Below are positions 28,924 through 39,052 of a stretch of 64,000 nucleotides of DNA, one piece after another; the stretch's first letter is position 1, and every line of letters starts with the position of its first letter. Both the position numbers and the translations under genes were made by a program. Source of the DNA: Paeniglutamicibacter cryotolerans (lineage in GTDB: Bacteria > Actinomycetota > Actinomycetes > Actinomycetales > Micrococcaceae); NCBI RefSeq assembly GCF_014190875.1, contig NZ_JACHVS010000002.1:124001-188000 (forward strand), read 5' to 3'. Under the pieces are notes generated by a model. The model worked only from the letters and a program-made list of their open reading frames with translations, did no database searches and was not told the origin of the DNA.

Positions 28924-29445
28924 ATGGCTGGCGCCCTGCGCAAGACGATGATCTACCTGGGACTCGCCGACGGTGACGAGAACTACGACTCAGAGCAGTA
29001 CGACACCGGCGTGCGGGAAGAAGTGCGCGCCCCGGAACCTGCTGCCAAGGAGGAACGGCCATTAGCCCAGGTCGCCCCCACCCCGGAGCCTGCAGAAAAC
29101 GAATACCGCGCTCCGGTAACACCCATTAAGCGCGCACCATCAGTACGGGACGAGGACTCTTCATTGCGTCAGATCACCACGGTTCACCCCCGCTCCTACA
29201 ACGATGCGAAGATCATCGGCGAGAGCTTCCGCGACGGCATCCCGGTCATCATGAATGTCACAGACATGGGTGAAGCGGACGCCAAGCGACTGGTGGACTT
29301 CTCCGCCGGGCTGGTGTTTGCCCTGCACGGCAGCATCGAGCGGGTCACGAACAAGGTCTTCCTGCTGTCCCCCTCCACGGTCGAGGTGCTGGGCGAGGAC
29401 AAGAAGTCCTCGGACACCCAGGCCACGTTCTTCAACCAGAGCTAG
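28924..29445 (+). CDS. sepF: cell division protein SepF
   Basis: 173 aa. An N-terminal amphipathic membrane-binding helix ([15 protein letters not shown]) and an acidic, Pro-rich linker precede the globular SepF/DUF552 domain from [19 protein letters not shown] to the C-terminus. SepF tethers FtsZ to the membrane, which matters in a genome cluster lacking ftsA. AAGGAG lies 8 nt upstream of the ATG. Confidence 0.95.
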   Translation: MAGALRKTMIYLGLADGDENYDSEQYDTGVREEVRAPEPAAKEERPLAQVAPTPEPAENEYRAPVTPIKRAPSVRDEDSSLRQITTVHPRSYNDAKIIGESFRDGIPVIMNVTDMGEADAKRLVDFSAGLVFALHGSIERVTNKVFLLSPSTVEVLGEDKKSSDTQATFFNQS

Positions 29446-29465
29446 CGGCGGGAATACCTGATACC

Positions 29466-29762
29466 GTGACCTGGCTCTTTGGAATCATCTACGCGGCACT
29501 GACCGTGTTGCAAGTCATGTTGTTGATGCGCATCGTGTTGGACGTCACTGAAATGTTCGCCCGCTCCTGGCGGCCTCGGGGCATCGCGCTGCTGACAGTC
29601 AGTGTCGTGGCCCGTGTGACGGACCCGCCCATGCGCTGGTTGCGCTCACGCATTAAACCCCTAGATCTCGGGGGAATGCGGCTTGATCTGGCCTTTATCA
29701 TTTTGTACTTCGCTACCATCATCTTGAAGTTGATAGTGCGCGGAGTGGGTAGTTCGGTCTAG
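29466..29762 (+). CDS. yggT: YggT-family membrane protein
   Basis: 98 aa with two membrane segments (at the N-terminus around LTVLQVMLLMRIVLDV and near the C-terminus LAFIILYFATIILKLIV). The motif ARVTDPPMRWLRSRIKPL is typical of the family. Function is not well defined; it is conserved between sepF and divIVA in Gram-positive bacteria, so a role in division or envelope is likely. Confidence 0.88.
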   Translation: MTWLFGIIYAALTVLQVMLLMRIVLDVTEMFARSWRPRGIALLTVSVVARVTDPPMRWLRSRIKPLDLGGMRLDLAFIILYFATIILKLIVRGVGSSV

Positions 29763-29963
29763 GCTGTTTGAAGAGAAGGATGATGCCGACCGAAAGGTCC
29801 GGTGTCTGAAGCAAACGTCGTGGTGTTTAGCCATGGCCGGTTTCGTCGTTATAGTCTTGTCACATTAGGCGTAACGGCGACACTGGTCGGCGCGCCAAGA
29901 ACGGTAAGTGTACTCGGGCCGCAGCAGCGGTCGGGGGAGAGAACCAAGTATCGAGGTGACCAG

Positions 29964-30620
29964 ATGGCGCTCACGCCAGAAGATGTAGTCAACAAACGCT
30001 TCCAGCCCACTAAATTCCGTGAAGGCTACGATCAGGACGAGGTTGACGACTTCCTTGACGAGATCGTCGTGGAACTGCGTCGACTGACCCAGGAGAATGA
30101 GGAGCTGCGTCGCCGCCTCTCCGAGTCCGGAGCCGGCGAAGGCGAGCAGGCAGTGCCCGCTCCCGTCGCAGCCACCCCCGCCGCCAAGGCAGCGGAACCG
30201 GCCAAGGAAGAAGCCAAGCCCGTCGTCGAATCGGCAAAGGCCGAGGCACCGAAGGTCGCGGCAGCAGCTGCACCCGCGGCCCCGGCACAGACCTCAACCG
30301 CCGAATCGGCAGCCGGTGTCCTGGCCATGGCCCAGCGCCTGCACGACGAGTACGTCGGAGCCGGTGTGGAGCAGCGTGACAAGATCATTGCCGAGGCCAA
30401 GGTCGAAGCACACAGCCTTGTCAACGACGCCGAGGAGAAGAGCCGTAAGACGCTCTCCGCCCTCGAGCAGCAGAAGTCGGTCCTTGAGCGCAAGGTCGAG
30501 CAGCTGCGCGGCTTCGAGCGCGACTACCGTGCCCGCCTGAAGACCTACATCGAGGGTCAGCTCCGCGACCTCGAAGCCAAGGGCTCCATGGACTCGCCGG
30601 ATTCCAAGGAAAACGCCTAG
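29964..30620 (+). CDS. divIVA: DivIVA / Wag31 polar growth protein
   Basis: 218 aa. The lipid-binding N-terminal domain MALTPEDVVNKRFQPTKF is followed by a coiled coil (VDDFLDEIVVELRRLTQENE), an Ala/Glu/Pro-rich linker (~60-110) and a second coiled coil to the C-terminus. In actinobacteria it marks the poles and organises wall synthesis. ATG at 29964 gives the canonical N-terminus; CGAGGTGA supplies the ribosome binding site. The ~200-nt leader after yggT is long enough for its own promoter, e.g. TATAGT at 29850-29855. Confidence 0.95.
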   Translation: MALTPEDVVNKRFQPTKFREGYDQDEVDDFLDEIVVELRRLTQENEELRRRLSESGAGEGEQAVPAPVAATPAAKAAEPAKEEAKPVVESAKAEAPKVAAAAAPAAPAQTSTAESAAGVLAMAQRLHDEYVGAGVEQRDKIIAEAKVEAHSLVNDAEEKSRKTLSALEQQKSVLERKVEQLRGFERDYRARLKTYIEGQLRDLEAKGSMDSPDSKENA

Positions 30621-30664
30621 CATTATCAGCCACGACCGATCCCCAGGATCGGCCACGGCCTCAA

Positions 30665-30700
30665 GTTGTTGGCGGTCGGGAACTCCCGGCCGCCAACAAC
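30665..30700 (+). terminator. strong hairpin between divIVA and lspA
   Basis: A 16-bp stem with one G-U pair (30665-30680 with 30685-30700) has a 4-nt loop. Only a short T-rich stretch follows (ACGTTTA), so it may be a terminator of the high-GC type, an attenuator, or an mRNA-stabilising structure ahead of lspA. Confidence 0.55.
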
Positions 30701-30716
30701 ACGTTTAAAGGGAATC

Positions 30717-31331
30717 ATGGAAAAAGAGACTGATCCGACCGACGGCGCTCCCCGTCCCGCGGCCCCGGCCCGCAGCCCCCTGCTTCGTCGACTGCTGTTC
30801 GTATCGGTGGCGGTCGCCCTCGTCGGCTACGCCCTTGACCAGTACACCAAGCACCTCGTGGTCACCAGGATGTACGAAGGGCAAATCATCGACGTTTTCC
30901 CGCCGCTGTTGCGCTGGTACTCCATCCGCAACCCCGGGGCGGCCTTTTCCATGGGAGCGGACTCCACCTGGATCTTCACCATCATCCAGGCCGTGGTGTT
31001 GCTGTACGTGGTCGTCTTCCTCCTGCGCAAGCTCGGATCCCGGCCCTGGGCACTTGCCCTGGGCGGGCTGATCGGCGGCGTCGCTGGAAACCTGACAGAC
31101 CGCATCTTCCGCCCTCCGTCCTTCGGGCACGGACACGTGGTCGACTTCATCGCCTTGCCGAACTTCGCTATCTTCAACGTCGCCGACATGCTCATCGTCT
31201 GCTCGATGATCGGCATCTGCCTGCTGATGTTCACCGGTCGCGAGATCGGTGGCGGACGCGTGGGAAACAATAAGAAGCACGCCTCCGATCCCGCCGCCGA
31301 CGAGTCAAACACCGAGGGGGAAGCCACGTGA
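30717..31331 (+). CDS. lspA: lipoprotein signal peptidase (SPase II)
   Basis: 204 aa membrane aspartyl protease that removes signal peptides from prolipoproteins. Four membrane segments and the family motifs [24 protein letters not shown] (catalytic Asp) and FNVADMLIV (second Asp) are present. ATG at 30717 follows AAAGGGAA; the C-terminal ~35 residues are a charged tail. Its stop overlaps the rluD start by 4 bp. Confidence 0.95.
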   Translation: MEKETDPTDGAPRPAAPARSPLLRRLLFVSVAVALVGYALDQYTKHLVVTRMYEGQIIDVFPPLLRWYSIRNPGAAFSMGADSTWIFTIIQAVVLLYVVVFLLRKLGSRPWALALGGLIGGVAGNLTDRIFRPPSFGHGHVVDFIALPNFAIFNVADMLIVCSMIGICLLMFTGREIGGGRVGNNKKHASDPAADESNTEGEAT

Positions 31332-32284
31332 CCGGACCCGTAGGCACAACACCAGTCGGGCACACCACGCTGCTGGTGGCCGAAGAGGACGCCGGGACGC
31401 GGGCCGATGCCTATGTCTCGGTGGAGCTGGGCATCTCGCGAGCCTCGGCTGCCCTGCTGTGTTCCGAGTCCAACGTGGTCTCCAACGGACGGCCCCTGGG
31501 CAAGTCCAAGAAGGTCAATGCCGGAGACGTCCTGGAGATCACCATTCCGGTACGCCCGGATCCGCTCGAAATAAGGGTTGAATTAGTGGAAGACCTGAAG
31601 ATCATCGCCGATGACGAGGACTACGTAGTCATCGACAAGCCGGTCGGCGTTGCTGCCCACCCCTCGCCGGGATGGGTCGGCCCCACTGTCGTCGGCGCAC
31701 TGATCGCCGCGGGCTACCGCATCTCCACCTCCGGTGCGGCCGAACGCCAGGGCATCGTGCACCGCCTGGACGTCGGCACCTCCGGGCTGATGGTAGTGGC
31801 CAAGTCGGAGCGCGCCTACACCGCGTTGAAGCGCGCGTTCAAGGAACGCACACCCGAGAAGATCTACCACGCGGTGGTCCAGGGGTTGCCCGATCCGATG
31901 AAGGGGACCATCGATGCCCCCATCGGGCGTCACCCGGGACACGACTGGAAGTTTGCCGTCATCGAGGACGGCCGTGACTCCATCACCCACTACGAGGTGC
32001 TCGAGGCCTTCGGCCGGGCCTCGCTGGTGGAGGTCCACCTGGAAACAGGCCGCACCCACCAGATCCGTGTTCACTTCTCGGCGCTGCGCCACCCCTGCGT
32101 CGGAGACCAGACCTATGGAGCTGATCCGAAGCTGGCAGCTTCCCTGGGGCTGACCCGGCAGTGGCTGCATGCCTACAAGCTCGGCTTCCCGCACCCGGTC
32201 ACCGGGGAGTGGGTCCAGTACACCAGCGAATACCCGCTGGATCTGACGCAGTCACTGGAACTGCTGCGCGACGGCCAGTTCTAG
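31328..32284 (+). CDS. rluD: RluD-family 23S rRNA pseudouridine synthase
   Basis: 318 aa. An S4 RNA-binding domain ([19 protein letters not shown] region) is followed by the pseudouridine synthase domain with catalytic Asp in [39 protein letters not shown] is the C-terminal family motif. The exact uridine(s) modified cannot be read from sequence. GTG overlaps the lspA stop. Confidence 0.92.
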   Translation: MTGPVGTTPVGHTTLLVAEEDAGTRADAYVSVELGISRASAALLCSESNVVSNGRPLGKSKKVNAGDVLEITIPVRPDPLEIRVELVEDLKIIADDEDYVVIDKPVGVAAHPSPGWVGPTVVGALIAAGYRISTSGAAERQGIVHRLDVGTSGLMVVAKSERAYTALKRAFKERTPEKIYHAVVQGLPDPMKGTIDAPIGRHPGHDWKFAVIEDGRDSITHYEVLEAFGRASLVEVHLETGRTHQIRVHFSALRHPCVGDQTYGADPKLAASLGLTRQWLHAYKLGFPHPVTGEWVQYTSEYPLDLTQSLELLRDGQF

Positions 32285-32304
32285 GCCGCCTGCCCAAGCC
32301 ACAC

Positions 32305-32340
32305 TGATGCCCTGCCGGTTTCCCGGCGGGGCATCATTGT
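32305..32340 (+). terminator. Rho-independent terminator after rluD
   Basis: A 14-bp stem (32305-32318 with 32323-32336, one wobble) has a TTTC loop, followed by TTGTTCT. Confidence 0.82.
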
Positions 32341-32391
32341 TCTCACACCGGGTAGCCGGCCCGAGGTGCCCGAGGGCTCCACGGGACAACC

Positions 32392-32397
32392 TAGACT
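32392..32397 (+). promoter_or_regulatory. -10 hexamer TAGACT of dnaE, leaderless layout
   Basis: TAGACT ends 6 nt before the dnaE GTG. The intervening GGAGGG abuts the start codon directly, too close to serve as a Shine-Dalgarno, so a leaderless transcript is likely. Confidence 0.55.
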
Positions 32398-32403
32398 GGA
32401 GGG

Positions 32404-35400
32404 GTGGCTAGCTCAGACTCCGAGGGATTCGTTCACCTTCACACGCATACCGAATACTCCATGCTCGACGGCGCGGCGCGCCTGGGGGAGCTATTCAAGG
32501 AAACCGAACGGCTGGGGATGACCTCCCTGGCCACGACCGACCACGGTTACCTCTTCGGTGCCTTCGACTTCTGGAAGAAGGCAACGGACGCCGGCATCCG
32601 CCCGATCATCGGCGTCGAGGCATACATCACCCCGGGAACGGCACGCAACGACAAAACCCGTGTGCGCTGGGGTGAAGAAAACCAGCGCAAGGACGACGTC
32701 TCCGGCGGCGGTTCCTATACCCACATGACGCTGCTCAGCTACAACAACCAGGGCATGCGCAACCTCTTCCGCGCTTCCTCGATCGGGTCGTTGGATTCGG
32801 CCTTCGGAAAGTACCCGCGGCTGGACCGCGAACTGCTCGAAACCTACAGCCCGGGCCTGATCGCCACCACGGGCTGTCCCTCGGGCGAGGTGCAGACCAA
32901 GCTGCGCCTGGGCCAGTACAAGGAAGCGGTGAAAGCCGCCTCCGAGTACCAGGACATCTTCGGTGCGGAGAACTACTTCTGCGAACTGATGGACCACGGG
33001 CTGGACATCGAACGCCGCGTCACCGGGGACCTGATGCGTCTGGCCAAGGACCTGAGCATCCCGCTGGTGGCCACCAACGACCTGCACTATACCCATGAGC
33101 ACGATGCCAAGGCCCACGAGGCACTGCTGGCGCTGCAGTCCGGCTCCCGGCTGGACGAGCCGACCTACGACCAGGGCGGGTCGCGCTTCGCGTTCTCCGG
33201 TTCCGGCTACTACCTCAAGTCCCCGGCCGAGATGCGCCACCTGTTCCGCGAGCTGCCCGAGGCCTGCGACAACACGTTGCGCATTGCCGAGCGCTGCGAG
33301 GTCTCGTTCAACACCGACGCGAACTACATGCCCAAGTTCCCCTGCCCGCCGGGGGAGAACGAGGACTCCTGGCTGGTGAAGGAGGTCGACAAGGGCCTGG
33401 CCTACCGCTACCCGGGCGGCATCCCGGACGCCTCGCGCAAGCAGGCCGACTACGAGCTGGATGTCATCACCAAGATGGGCTTCCCCGGCTACTTCCTGGT
33501 CGTTGCCGACTTCATCAACTGGTCCAAGGAAAACGGGATCCGCGTCGGTCCCGGCCGTGGTTCGGGCGCCGGCTCGATGATCGCCTACGTGCTGCGCATC
33601 ACCGACCTGGACCCGCTGGTCCACGGCCTGATCTTCGAACGCTTCCTGAACCCGGAACGCGTTTCCATGCCCGACTTCGACGTTGACTTCGATGATAGGC
33701 GCCGCGCCGAGGTCATCAAGTACGTGACCGAGAAGTACGGCGACGAACGCGTTGCCATGATCGTGACCTACGGCTCGATCAAGACCAAGCAGGCGCTGAA
33801 GGACTCCTCTCGCGTGCTGGGCTACCCCTTCAGCATGGGCGAATCGCTGACCAAGGCGCTGCCCCCGGCAGTCATGGCCAAGGACATCCTGCTCTCGGAT
33901 ATCGAGGACCCCAAGGCCAAGCGCTACTCCGAGGCAGCGGACTTCCGCCAGCTGGTCGCCACCGACCCGGATGCCGCGAAGGTCTTCGAGACCGCCAAGG
34001 GACTGGAGGGCCTCAAACGCCAATGGGGCGTGCACGCCGCCGGCGTGATCATGAGCTCGGACCCGATCATCGACGTCATCCCGATCATGCGCCGCTTCCA
34101 GGACGGCCAGGTCATTACGCAGTTCGACTACCCGACCTGTGAGGGCCTGGGGCTGATCAAAATGGATTTCCTGGGCTTGCGAAACCTGACCATCATTTCC
34201 GACGCGCTCGAAAACCTCAAGGCCAACCAGAACGTCGATCTGGACCTTGAACGCCTCGAGCTCACCGACCCGGCAGCCTACGAGCTGATGGCGCGCGGTG
34301 ACACCCTGGGTGTGTTCCAGCTCGACGGCGGGCCCATGCGCTCACTGCTCAAGCTCATGCGCCCCGATAACTTCGAAGACATCTCCGCTGTGCTCGCGCT
34401 CTACCGCCCGGGTCCGATGGGCGCGAACTCGCACAACAACTATGCACTGCGCAAAAACGGGCTGCAGGAAGTCACCCCGATCCACATCGAGCTCAAGGAT
34501 GCCCTAGAAGAGGTGCTGGGTGGAACCTACGGCCTGATCGTGTACCAGGAGCAGGTCATGTCCATTGCGCAGAAGCTGGCAGGCTTCTCGCTGGGCCAGG
34601 CAGACATCCTGCGCCGTGCCATGGGTAAGAAGAAGAAGTCGGAGCTGGACAAGCAGTACGCCGGCTTCCGCCAGGGCATGAACGACAACGGCTTCTCCGA
34701 CGCCGCGGTCAAGGCCCTCTGGGATGTCCTGCTGCCCTTCTCCGACTACGCCTTCAACAAGGCCCACTCGGCCGCCTACGGCGTCGTGTCTTATTGGACC
34801 GCCTACCTCAAGGCGCACTACCCCTCCGAATACATGGCGGCGCTGCTCACCTCGGTGGGCGATGACAAGGACAAGCTTGCCCTGTACCTGAACGAATGCC
34901 GCCACATGGGCATCACCGTACTGGCTCCGGACGTCAACGAATCCGCCTTGAATTTCACCCCGGTCGGTAAGGACATCCGCTTCGGCATGGGCGCCATCCG
35001 CAACGTCGGCGCCAACGTCGTGAACGCCATGGTCTCTTCGCGCGAGGAAAAGGGAACCTTCGAGAATTTCTCGGACTTCCTGCAGAAGGTCCCGGCGGTG
35101 GTCTGCAACAAGCGGACCATCGAATCGCTGATCAAGGCCGGCGCGTTCGACTCCATGGGCCACACCCGACGCTCGCTGGTGATGATCCACGAGGAAGCCG
35201 TCGACTCGGTCATCACGCTCAAGCGCAACGAGGCAGCCAACCAGTTCGACCTTTTCAGTGCGTTCGACGACCCTTCCGTCGGTTCGTCGTTGGCAGTGGA
35301 GGTCCCCGACGTCCCAGACTGGGAGAAGAAGGACAAACTGGCCTTCGAGCGCGACATGCTCGGACTCTACGTCTCCGACCACCCGCTCAAAGGCCTGGGC

Positions 35401-35967
35401 GGGCTGCTGAGCCAGAACGCGGACCTCTCGGTCACGCAGGTGCTCTCCGACGACGGACCAGCCGACGGCCACATCATCACCATCTGCGGCATGATCACCT
35501 CGCTGCAGCGCAGGATCGCCAAGAACAGCGGCAACGCCTACGCCCGCTGCGAGATCGAGGACCTTTCCGGCTCGATGGAGGTCATGTTCTTCGGCAACGC
35601 CTACCAGCCGATCGCCAATGTCCTCGCCGAGGACCTGATCGTGGTCGTCAAGGGCCGCCTGCAGAAGCGCGACGACGGGCAGATCACGCTGAACGCCCAG
35701 GAACTGACGGTCCCGGAAATCAACGAGGACGGCGATGGGGGGCCCGTGGTCATCTCCCTGCCTGCGCACAAGGCCACCGAGGAGGTCGTTGCCAGCCTCG
35801 GCGATGTGCTCAAGACCCACCCCGGCACCAACGAGGTCCGGGTCAAGCTCACCGGCTCGCGCAGCATCCAGCTGATGCGCTTGGGCATTGAGTACCGGGT
35901 GAACCCGAACTCGGCACTCTTCGGTGACCTGAAAGTGCTGCTTGGCCCCACCTGCCTGGACGTCTAG
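32404..35967 (+). CDS. dnaE: DNA polymerase III alpha subunit
   Basis: 1187 aa replicative polymerase (DnaE1 type). The PHP domain opens FVHLHTHTEYSMLDGAARLG with intact metal-binding His residues, consistent with proofreading exonuclease activity in actinobacterial DnaE1. The Pol III core has PDFDVDFDDRRRAEVIKYV with catalytic Asp residues; the HhH and OB-fold regions follow (VTQVLSDDG to the C-terminus). Length matches the family. Confidence 0.97.
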   Translation: MASSDSEGFVHLHTHTEYSMLDGAARLGELFKETERLGMTSLATTDHGYLFGAFDFWKKATDAGIRPIIGVEAYITPGTARNDKTRVRWGEENQRKDDVSGGGSYTHMTLLSYNNQGMRNLFRASSIGSLDSAFGKYPRLDRELLETYSPGLIATTGCPSGEVQTKLRLGQYKEAVKAASEYQDIFGAENYFCELMDHGLDIERRVTGDLMRLAKDLSIPLVATNDLHYTHEHDAKAHEALLALQSGSRLDEPTYDQGGSRFAFSGSGYYLKSPAEMRHLFRELPEACDNTLRIAERCEVSFNTDANYMPKFPCPPGENEDSWLVKEVDKGLAYRYPGGIPDASRKQADYELDVITKMGFPGYFLVVADFINWSKENGIRVGPGRGSGAGSMIAYVLRITDLDPLVHGLIFERFLNPERVSMPDFDVDFDDRRRAEVIKYVTEKYGDERVAMIVTYGSIKTKQALKDSSRVLGYPFSMGESLTKALPPAVMAKDILLSDIEDPKAKRYSEAADFRQLVATDPDAAKVFETAKGLEGLKRQWGVHAAGVIMSSDPIIDVIPIMRRFQDGQVITQFDYPTCEGLGLIKMDFLGLRNLTIISDALENLKANQNVDLDLERLELTDPAAYELMARGDTLGVFQLDGGPMRSLLKLMRPDNFEDISAVLALYRPGPMGANSHNNYALRKNGLQEVTPIHIELKDALEEVLGGTYGLIVYQEQVMSIAQKLAGFSLGQADILRRAMGKKKKSELDKQYAGFRQGMNDNGFSDAAVKALWDVLLPFSDYAFNKAHSAAYGVVSYWTAYLKAHYPSEYMAALLTSVGDDKDKLALYLNECRHMGITVLAPDVNESALNFTPVGKDIRFGMGAIRNVGANVVNAMVSSREEKGTFENFSDFLQKVPAVVCNKRTIESLIKAGAFDSMGHTRRSLVMIHEEAVDSVITLKRNEAANQFDLFSAFDDPSVGSSLAVEVPDVPDWEKKDKLAFERDMLGLYVSDHPLKGLGGLLSQNADLSVTQVLSDDGPADGHIITICGMITSLQRRIAKNSGNAYARCEIEDLSGSMEVMFFGNAYQPIANVLAEDLIVVVKGRLQKRDDGQITLNAQELTVPEINEDGDGGPVVISLPAHKATEEVVASLGDVLKTHPGTNEVRVKLTGSRSIQLMRLGIEYRVNPNSALFGDLKVLLGPTCLDV

Positions 35968-36091
35968 CCATGGACGGCCCTCGCGCGCGTGGTGCGGCAA
36001 CCATCGGGCCGGTGCGACGCGCAGGAACGCACGTGATCGATTATTAAGCGCCGCTGGACCATGGCAAACAGGAGATGTGTCCGGCCCCCGG

Positions 36092-36097
36092 TAAACT
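36092..36097 (+). promoter_or_regulatory. -10 hexamer TAAACT of hisD
   Basis: TAAACT ends 6 nt before the GTG at 36104 and 3 nt before the ATG at 36101. The usual -10 to +1 distance favours initiation at the GTG on a leaderless mRNA. Confidence 0.5.
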
Positions 36098-36103
36098 GGC
36101 ATG

Positions 36104-37474
36104 GTGACTTCCCCAGCCAGCACCGTGCCCTTTTCCGCCCTCGACACCCTTGACCTGCGTGGAACGCGGTTGGATCACGCGGGGCTGAAGGCGACGCTGC
36201 CGCGTGCAGAACTGAACTTCGCCACGGCGGCCGAAGCCGTGGAAACCATCATCGCTTCGGTGCGCGCCGAAGGCTTCGCCGCACTGGCGGCTTTAGCCAA
36301 GCGGTTCGACGGCGTCGAGCAGGAGTACACTCGCGTCCCGGCCGAGGCCATCGATGCCGCGCTGGAGAACCTGGATCCGGCCATCCGCGCGGGGCTGGAG
36401 GAGTCCATCTCCCGCGCCCGCGATTTCTCCGCCGCCCAGGTGCCCGGCGACACCACCACCAGCTACCCGCAGGGCGCGACCGTCACCCAGCGCTGGGTGC
36501 CGGTCCGCCGCGTCGGGCTCTATGTCCCCGGCGGCCTGGCCGTCTACCCGAGCTCGGTCATCATGAACGCCGTTCCCGCACTGGCCGCCGGCGTCGGCTC
36601 GCTCGCCCTGGCCTCCCCGCCGCAGAAGGAATTCGGTGGGCTGCCGCACCCGACCATCCTGGCCGCAGCGAAGCTGCTTGGCGTCACCGAGGTCCACGCC
36701 ATGGGTGGTGCCCAGGCCATCGCGGCGTTCGCCTATGGCGTCCAGGTGCCCGAGGGAGCCGACCCGGCCCTGTCCATCGAGCCGGTAGACGTCGTCACCG
36801 GTCCCGGTAACCTGTTCGTTGCCACCGCCAAGCGCCTGGTCAAGGGCGTCGTCGGCATCGACGCCGAAGCCGGTCCCACCGAGATCGCGATCATCGCCGA
36901 TGCGGCGGCGAACCCCGCCTACATCGCAGCGGACATGATTTCCCAGGCTGAACACGCGCCGGACTCCGCTGCCGTGCTGATCACCGACTCGACCGAGCTG
37001 GCCACTGCCGTCCGCGGTGCGCTGGAAATCCAGACCGGCACCACGAAGCACTCAGAACGCGTGATTACCGCGCTGACCGGCACGCAGTCGGCGATCATCC
37101 TTGTCGACGGCATCGACGAGGCGGTGCGCGTGGCCAACGTGTACGCGGCCGAGCACCTGGAAATCCTCACCGTCGAGCCCGCCTCCGTGGCGGCCCGGAT
37201 CACCTCCGCCGGAGCCGTCTTCGTCGGCGAGAACAGCCCGGTGTCGCTGGGCGACTACTGCGCCGGATCCAACCACGTGCTGCCCACCAGCGGCACTGCC
37301 GCCTTCGCCTCGGGTCTGAACGTGAACACGTTCCTGAAGGCGATCCAGGTCATCGACTACCCGCGTGCGGCCCTGAGCGAGGTCGCCGGGCACGTGATCA
37401 CGCTGGCCAATGCCGAGGACCTGCCGGCGCACGGGGATGCCGTGGCCATCCGCTTCGCGGCGGATGACGCCTAG
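36104..37474 (+). CDS. hisD: histidinol dehydrogenase
   Basis: 456 aa. It carries out the last two oxidations of histidine synthesis (L-histidinol to L-His) with NAD and zinc. Family motifs are VGLYVPGGLAVYPSSVIM, the signature IDAEAGPTEIAIIADAAANP and AGSNHVLPTSGTAAFASGL, with the zinc and catalytic His residues. No other his genes follow; nrdR is next, so it is a lone or promoter-proximal his gene. Start GTG 36104 is favoured over ATG 36101 by the -10 position. Confidence 0.94.
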   Translation: MTSPASTVPFSALDTLDLRGTRLDHAGLKATLPRAELNFATAAEAVETIIASVRAEGFAALAALAKRFDGVEQEYTRVPAEAIDAALENLDPAIRAGLEESISRARDFSAAQVPGDTTTSYPQGATVTQRWVPVRRVGLYVPGGLAVYPSSVIMNAVPALAAGVGSLALASPPQKEFGGLPHPTILAAAKLLGVTEVHAMGGAQAIAAFAYGVQVPEGADPALSIEPVDVVTGPGNLFVATAKRLVKGVVGIDAEAGPTEIAIIADAAANPAYIAADMISQAEHAPDSAAVLITDSTELATAVRGALEIQTGTTKHSERVITALTGTQSAIILVDGIDEAVRVANVYAAEHLEILTVEPASVAARITSAGAVFVGENSPVSLGDYCAGSNHVLPTSGTAAFASGLNVNTFLKAIQVIDYPRAALSEVAGHVITLANAEDLPAHGDAVAIRFAADDA

Positions 37475-37621
37475 CAGTCATCTGGCCGGCCCGTGCGCGC
37501 CACGACGCTGCCGGATGGCGGAAAAGCGGCGCGACCGACGGTGTTGTGATGTAGTTGTGTCAAGTAGAAACCCGTTCCGGTCCCCGGGCCGGGCCACAAC
37601 AGGAACCAGGAGGACGCAGTC

Positions 37622-38110
37622 ATGTATTGCCCGTACTGTAGAAACTCCGAATCGCGGGTCGTTGACAGCAGGCTCACCGACGACGGAACGGCGATCCGCC
37701 GGCGCCGCCAGTGTGCCGCCTGCGGGCGACGTTTCACCACGGCCGAAACGACCAGCATGAACGTGCTCAAGCGCTCCGGCGTCGCCGAGCCGTTCTCCCG
37801 CGCCAAGGTCATCAACGGCGTCCGCAAGGCCTGCCAGGGCCGCCCGGTCACCGATGACGACCTGGCTCTGCTCGCCCAGGAGGTCGAGGAGGCGGTGCGC
37901 TCCTCCGGTGCCGCCGAAATCGACGCCCACCAGGTGGGCCTGGCGATCCTGACCCCGCTGCAGCAGCTCGACGAGATCGCCTACCTGCGCTTCGCCAGCG
38001 TGTACCAGGACTTCGGTTCGCTTGAGGACTTCGAACGGGCGATCGCCAAGTTGCGCGCCGAACGCGGTTCCGTGGTCACCGGGCGCCAGCGTCCGCTCGG
38101 CGCCAGCTAG
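37622..38110 (+). CDS. nrdR: transcriptional repressor NrdR
   Basis: 162 aa. An N-terminal zinc ribbon ([17 protein letters not shown] ... [10 protein letters not shown]) precedes an ATP-cone domain. NrdR senses ATP/dATP and represses ribonucleotide reductase genes. CAGGAGG lies 7 nt upstream of the ATG. The gene is followed by a very strong convergent terminator. Confidence 0.95.
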   Translation: MYCPYCRNSESRVVDSRLTDDGTAIRRRRQCAACGRRFTTAETTSMNVLKRSGVAEPFSRAKVINGVRKACQGRPVTDDDLALLAQEVEEAVRSSGAAEIDAHQVGLAILTPLQQLDEIAYLRFASVYQDFGSLEDFERAIAKLRAERGSVVTGRQRPLGAS

Positions 38111-38124
38111 GAAGCCGCCTTCAG

Positions 38125-38180
38125 AAGAATCCGGGGTGGTAGCTGCGGCCCGAGGGCCGCAGCTACCACCCCGGATTCTT
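38125..38180. terminator. perfect 27-bp inverted repeat, bidirectional terminator
   Basis: Arms 38125-38151 and 38154-38180 are exact complements around a 2-nt centre, with AAGAAT / ATTCTT at the ends and TTGTTT beyond. It lies between the convergent nrdR and ppgK stops. Confidence 0.85.
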
Positions 38181-38202
38181 GTTTAACCGCCAGAGCCGTT
38201 GA

Positions 38203-39000
38203 TCAGGCCAGCTTCTCAGCGATGGCCGACTGCAGCGCAGAGCCGACGATGCCGGCGTTGTTCTTCAACGCGGCGACCTGGATCGGCGTGTTGATCTCCA
38301 GCAGTGGAAGGTAGTCGTCGCTGCGCTTGGAAATCCCGCCGCCGATGATGAACAGGTTCGGGGAGAACAGGAACTCCACGTGCGAGAAGAACCGCTGCAG
38401 GCGCGCGGCGTAGTCCGGCCAGGACAGGTCCTCGCGTTCGCGGGCGGCGGCCGAGGCCCGCGTCTCGGCGCCGGCGCCGTCGAGCTCCAGGTGGCCGAGC
38501 TCCACATTGGGAACCAGCACGCCGTCGTGGATCAGCGCCGAACCGATGCCGGTGCCCAGGGTGATCACCAGCACCGAGCCGGCCACGTCGCGGCCCGCGC
38601 CGTAGCGGACCTCGGAGAGTCCTGCGGCATCGGCATCGTTCATCACGTGCACGGGACGGTCGAGCGCGGAGCGGAGCAGCCCGTCCACGTCGGTATCGAT
38701 CCAGGACTTGTCGATGTTCGCCGCCGAGCGGGCCACTCCGTGGTGGATGATCGCCGGGAAGCAGACGCCGACCGGGGAGCCGGACCCCGGCGCCTCGGGG
38801 CGGGAGTCGAGTTCGGCCACGATCCGCGCCACGACCTCGGCCACGGCCTCGGGGGTGGAGGGCTGGGGGGTATCGATGCGGAACCGGTCTCCGAGCAGCG
38901 TGCCCGATTCCAGGTCGACGATGCCGCCCTTGATGCCGGTGCCGCCGATGTCGACGCCGATGGCAACGGTGTGCCGGTGGCTGTTCTTATGCTTAGACAA
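38203..39000 (-). CDS. ppgK: polyphosphate glucokinase (ROK family)
   Basis: 265 aa. ROK-type ATP/polyphosphate site motifs are AIGVDIGGTGIKGGIVDLES and VLVITLGTGIGSALIHDG, and NDADAAGLSEVRYGAG is the sugar-binding region. It phosphorylates glucose, preferring polyphosphate in actinobacterial relatives; the donor preference is inferred from family. TTG at 39000 is chosen because GAGGAAAA lies 4 nt upstream and gives the usual short N-terminus; longer in-frame alternatives reach into the upstream intergenic region. Confidence 0.88.
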   Translation of the reverse strand: MSKHKNSHRHTVAIGVDIGGTGIKGGIVDLESGTLLGDRFRIDTPQPSTPEAVAEVVARIVAELDSRPEAPGSGSPVGVCFPAIIHHGVARSAANIDKSWIDTDVDGLLRSALDRPVHVMNDADAAGLSEVRYGAGRDVAGSVLVITLGTGIGSALIHDGVLVPNVELGHLELDGAGAETRASAAAREREDLSWPDYAARLQRFFSHVEFLFSPNLFIIGGGISKRSDDYLPLLEINTPIQVAALKNNAGIVGSALQSAIAEKLA

Positions 39001-39052
39001 TGGTTTTCCTCGTTGGATCTCTCTCGTGCTGGGTGCTTCTGGCGGCTCCGGA

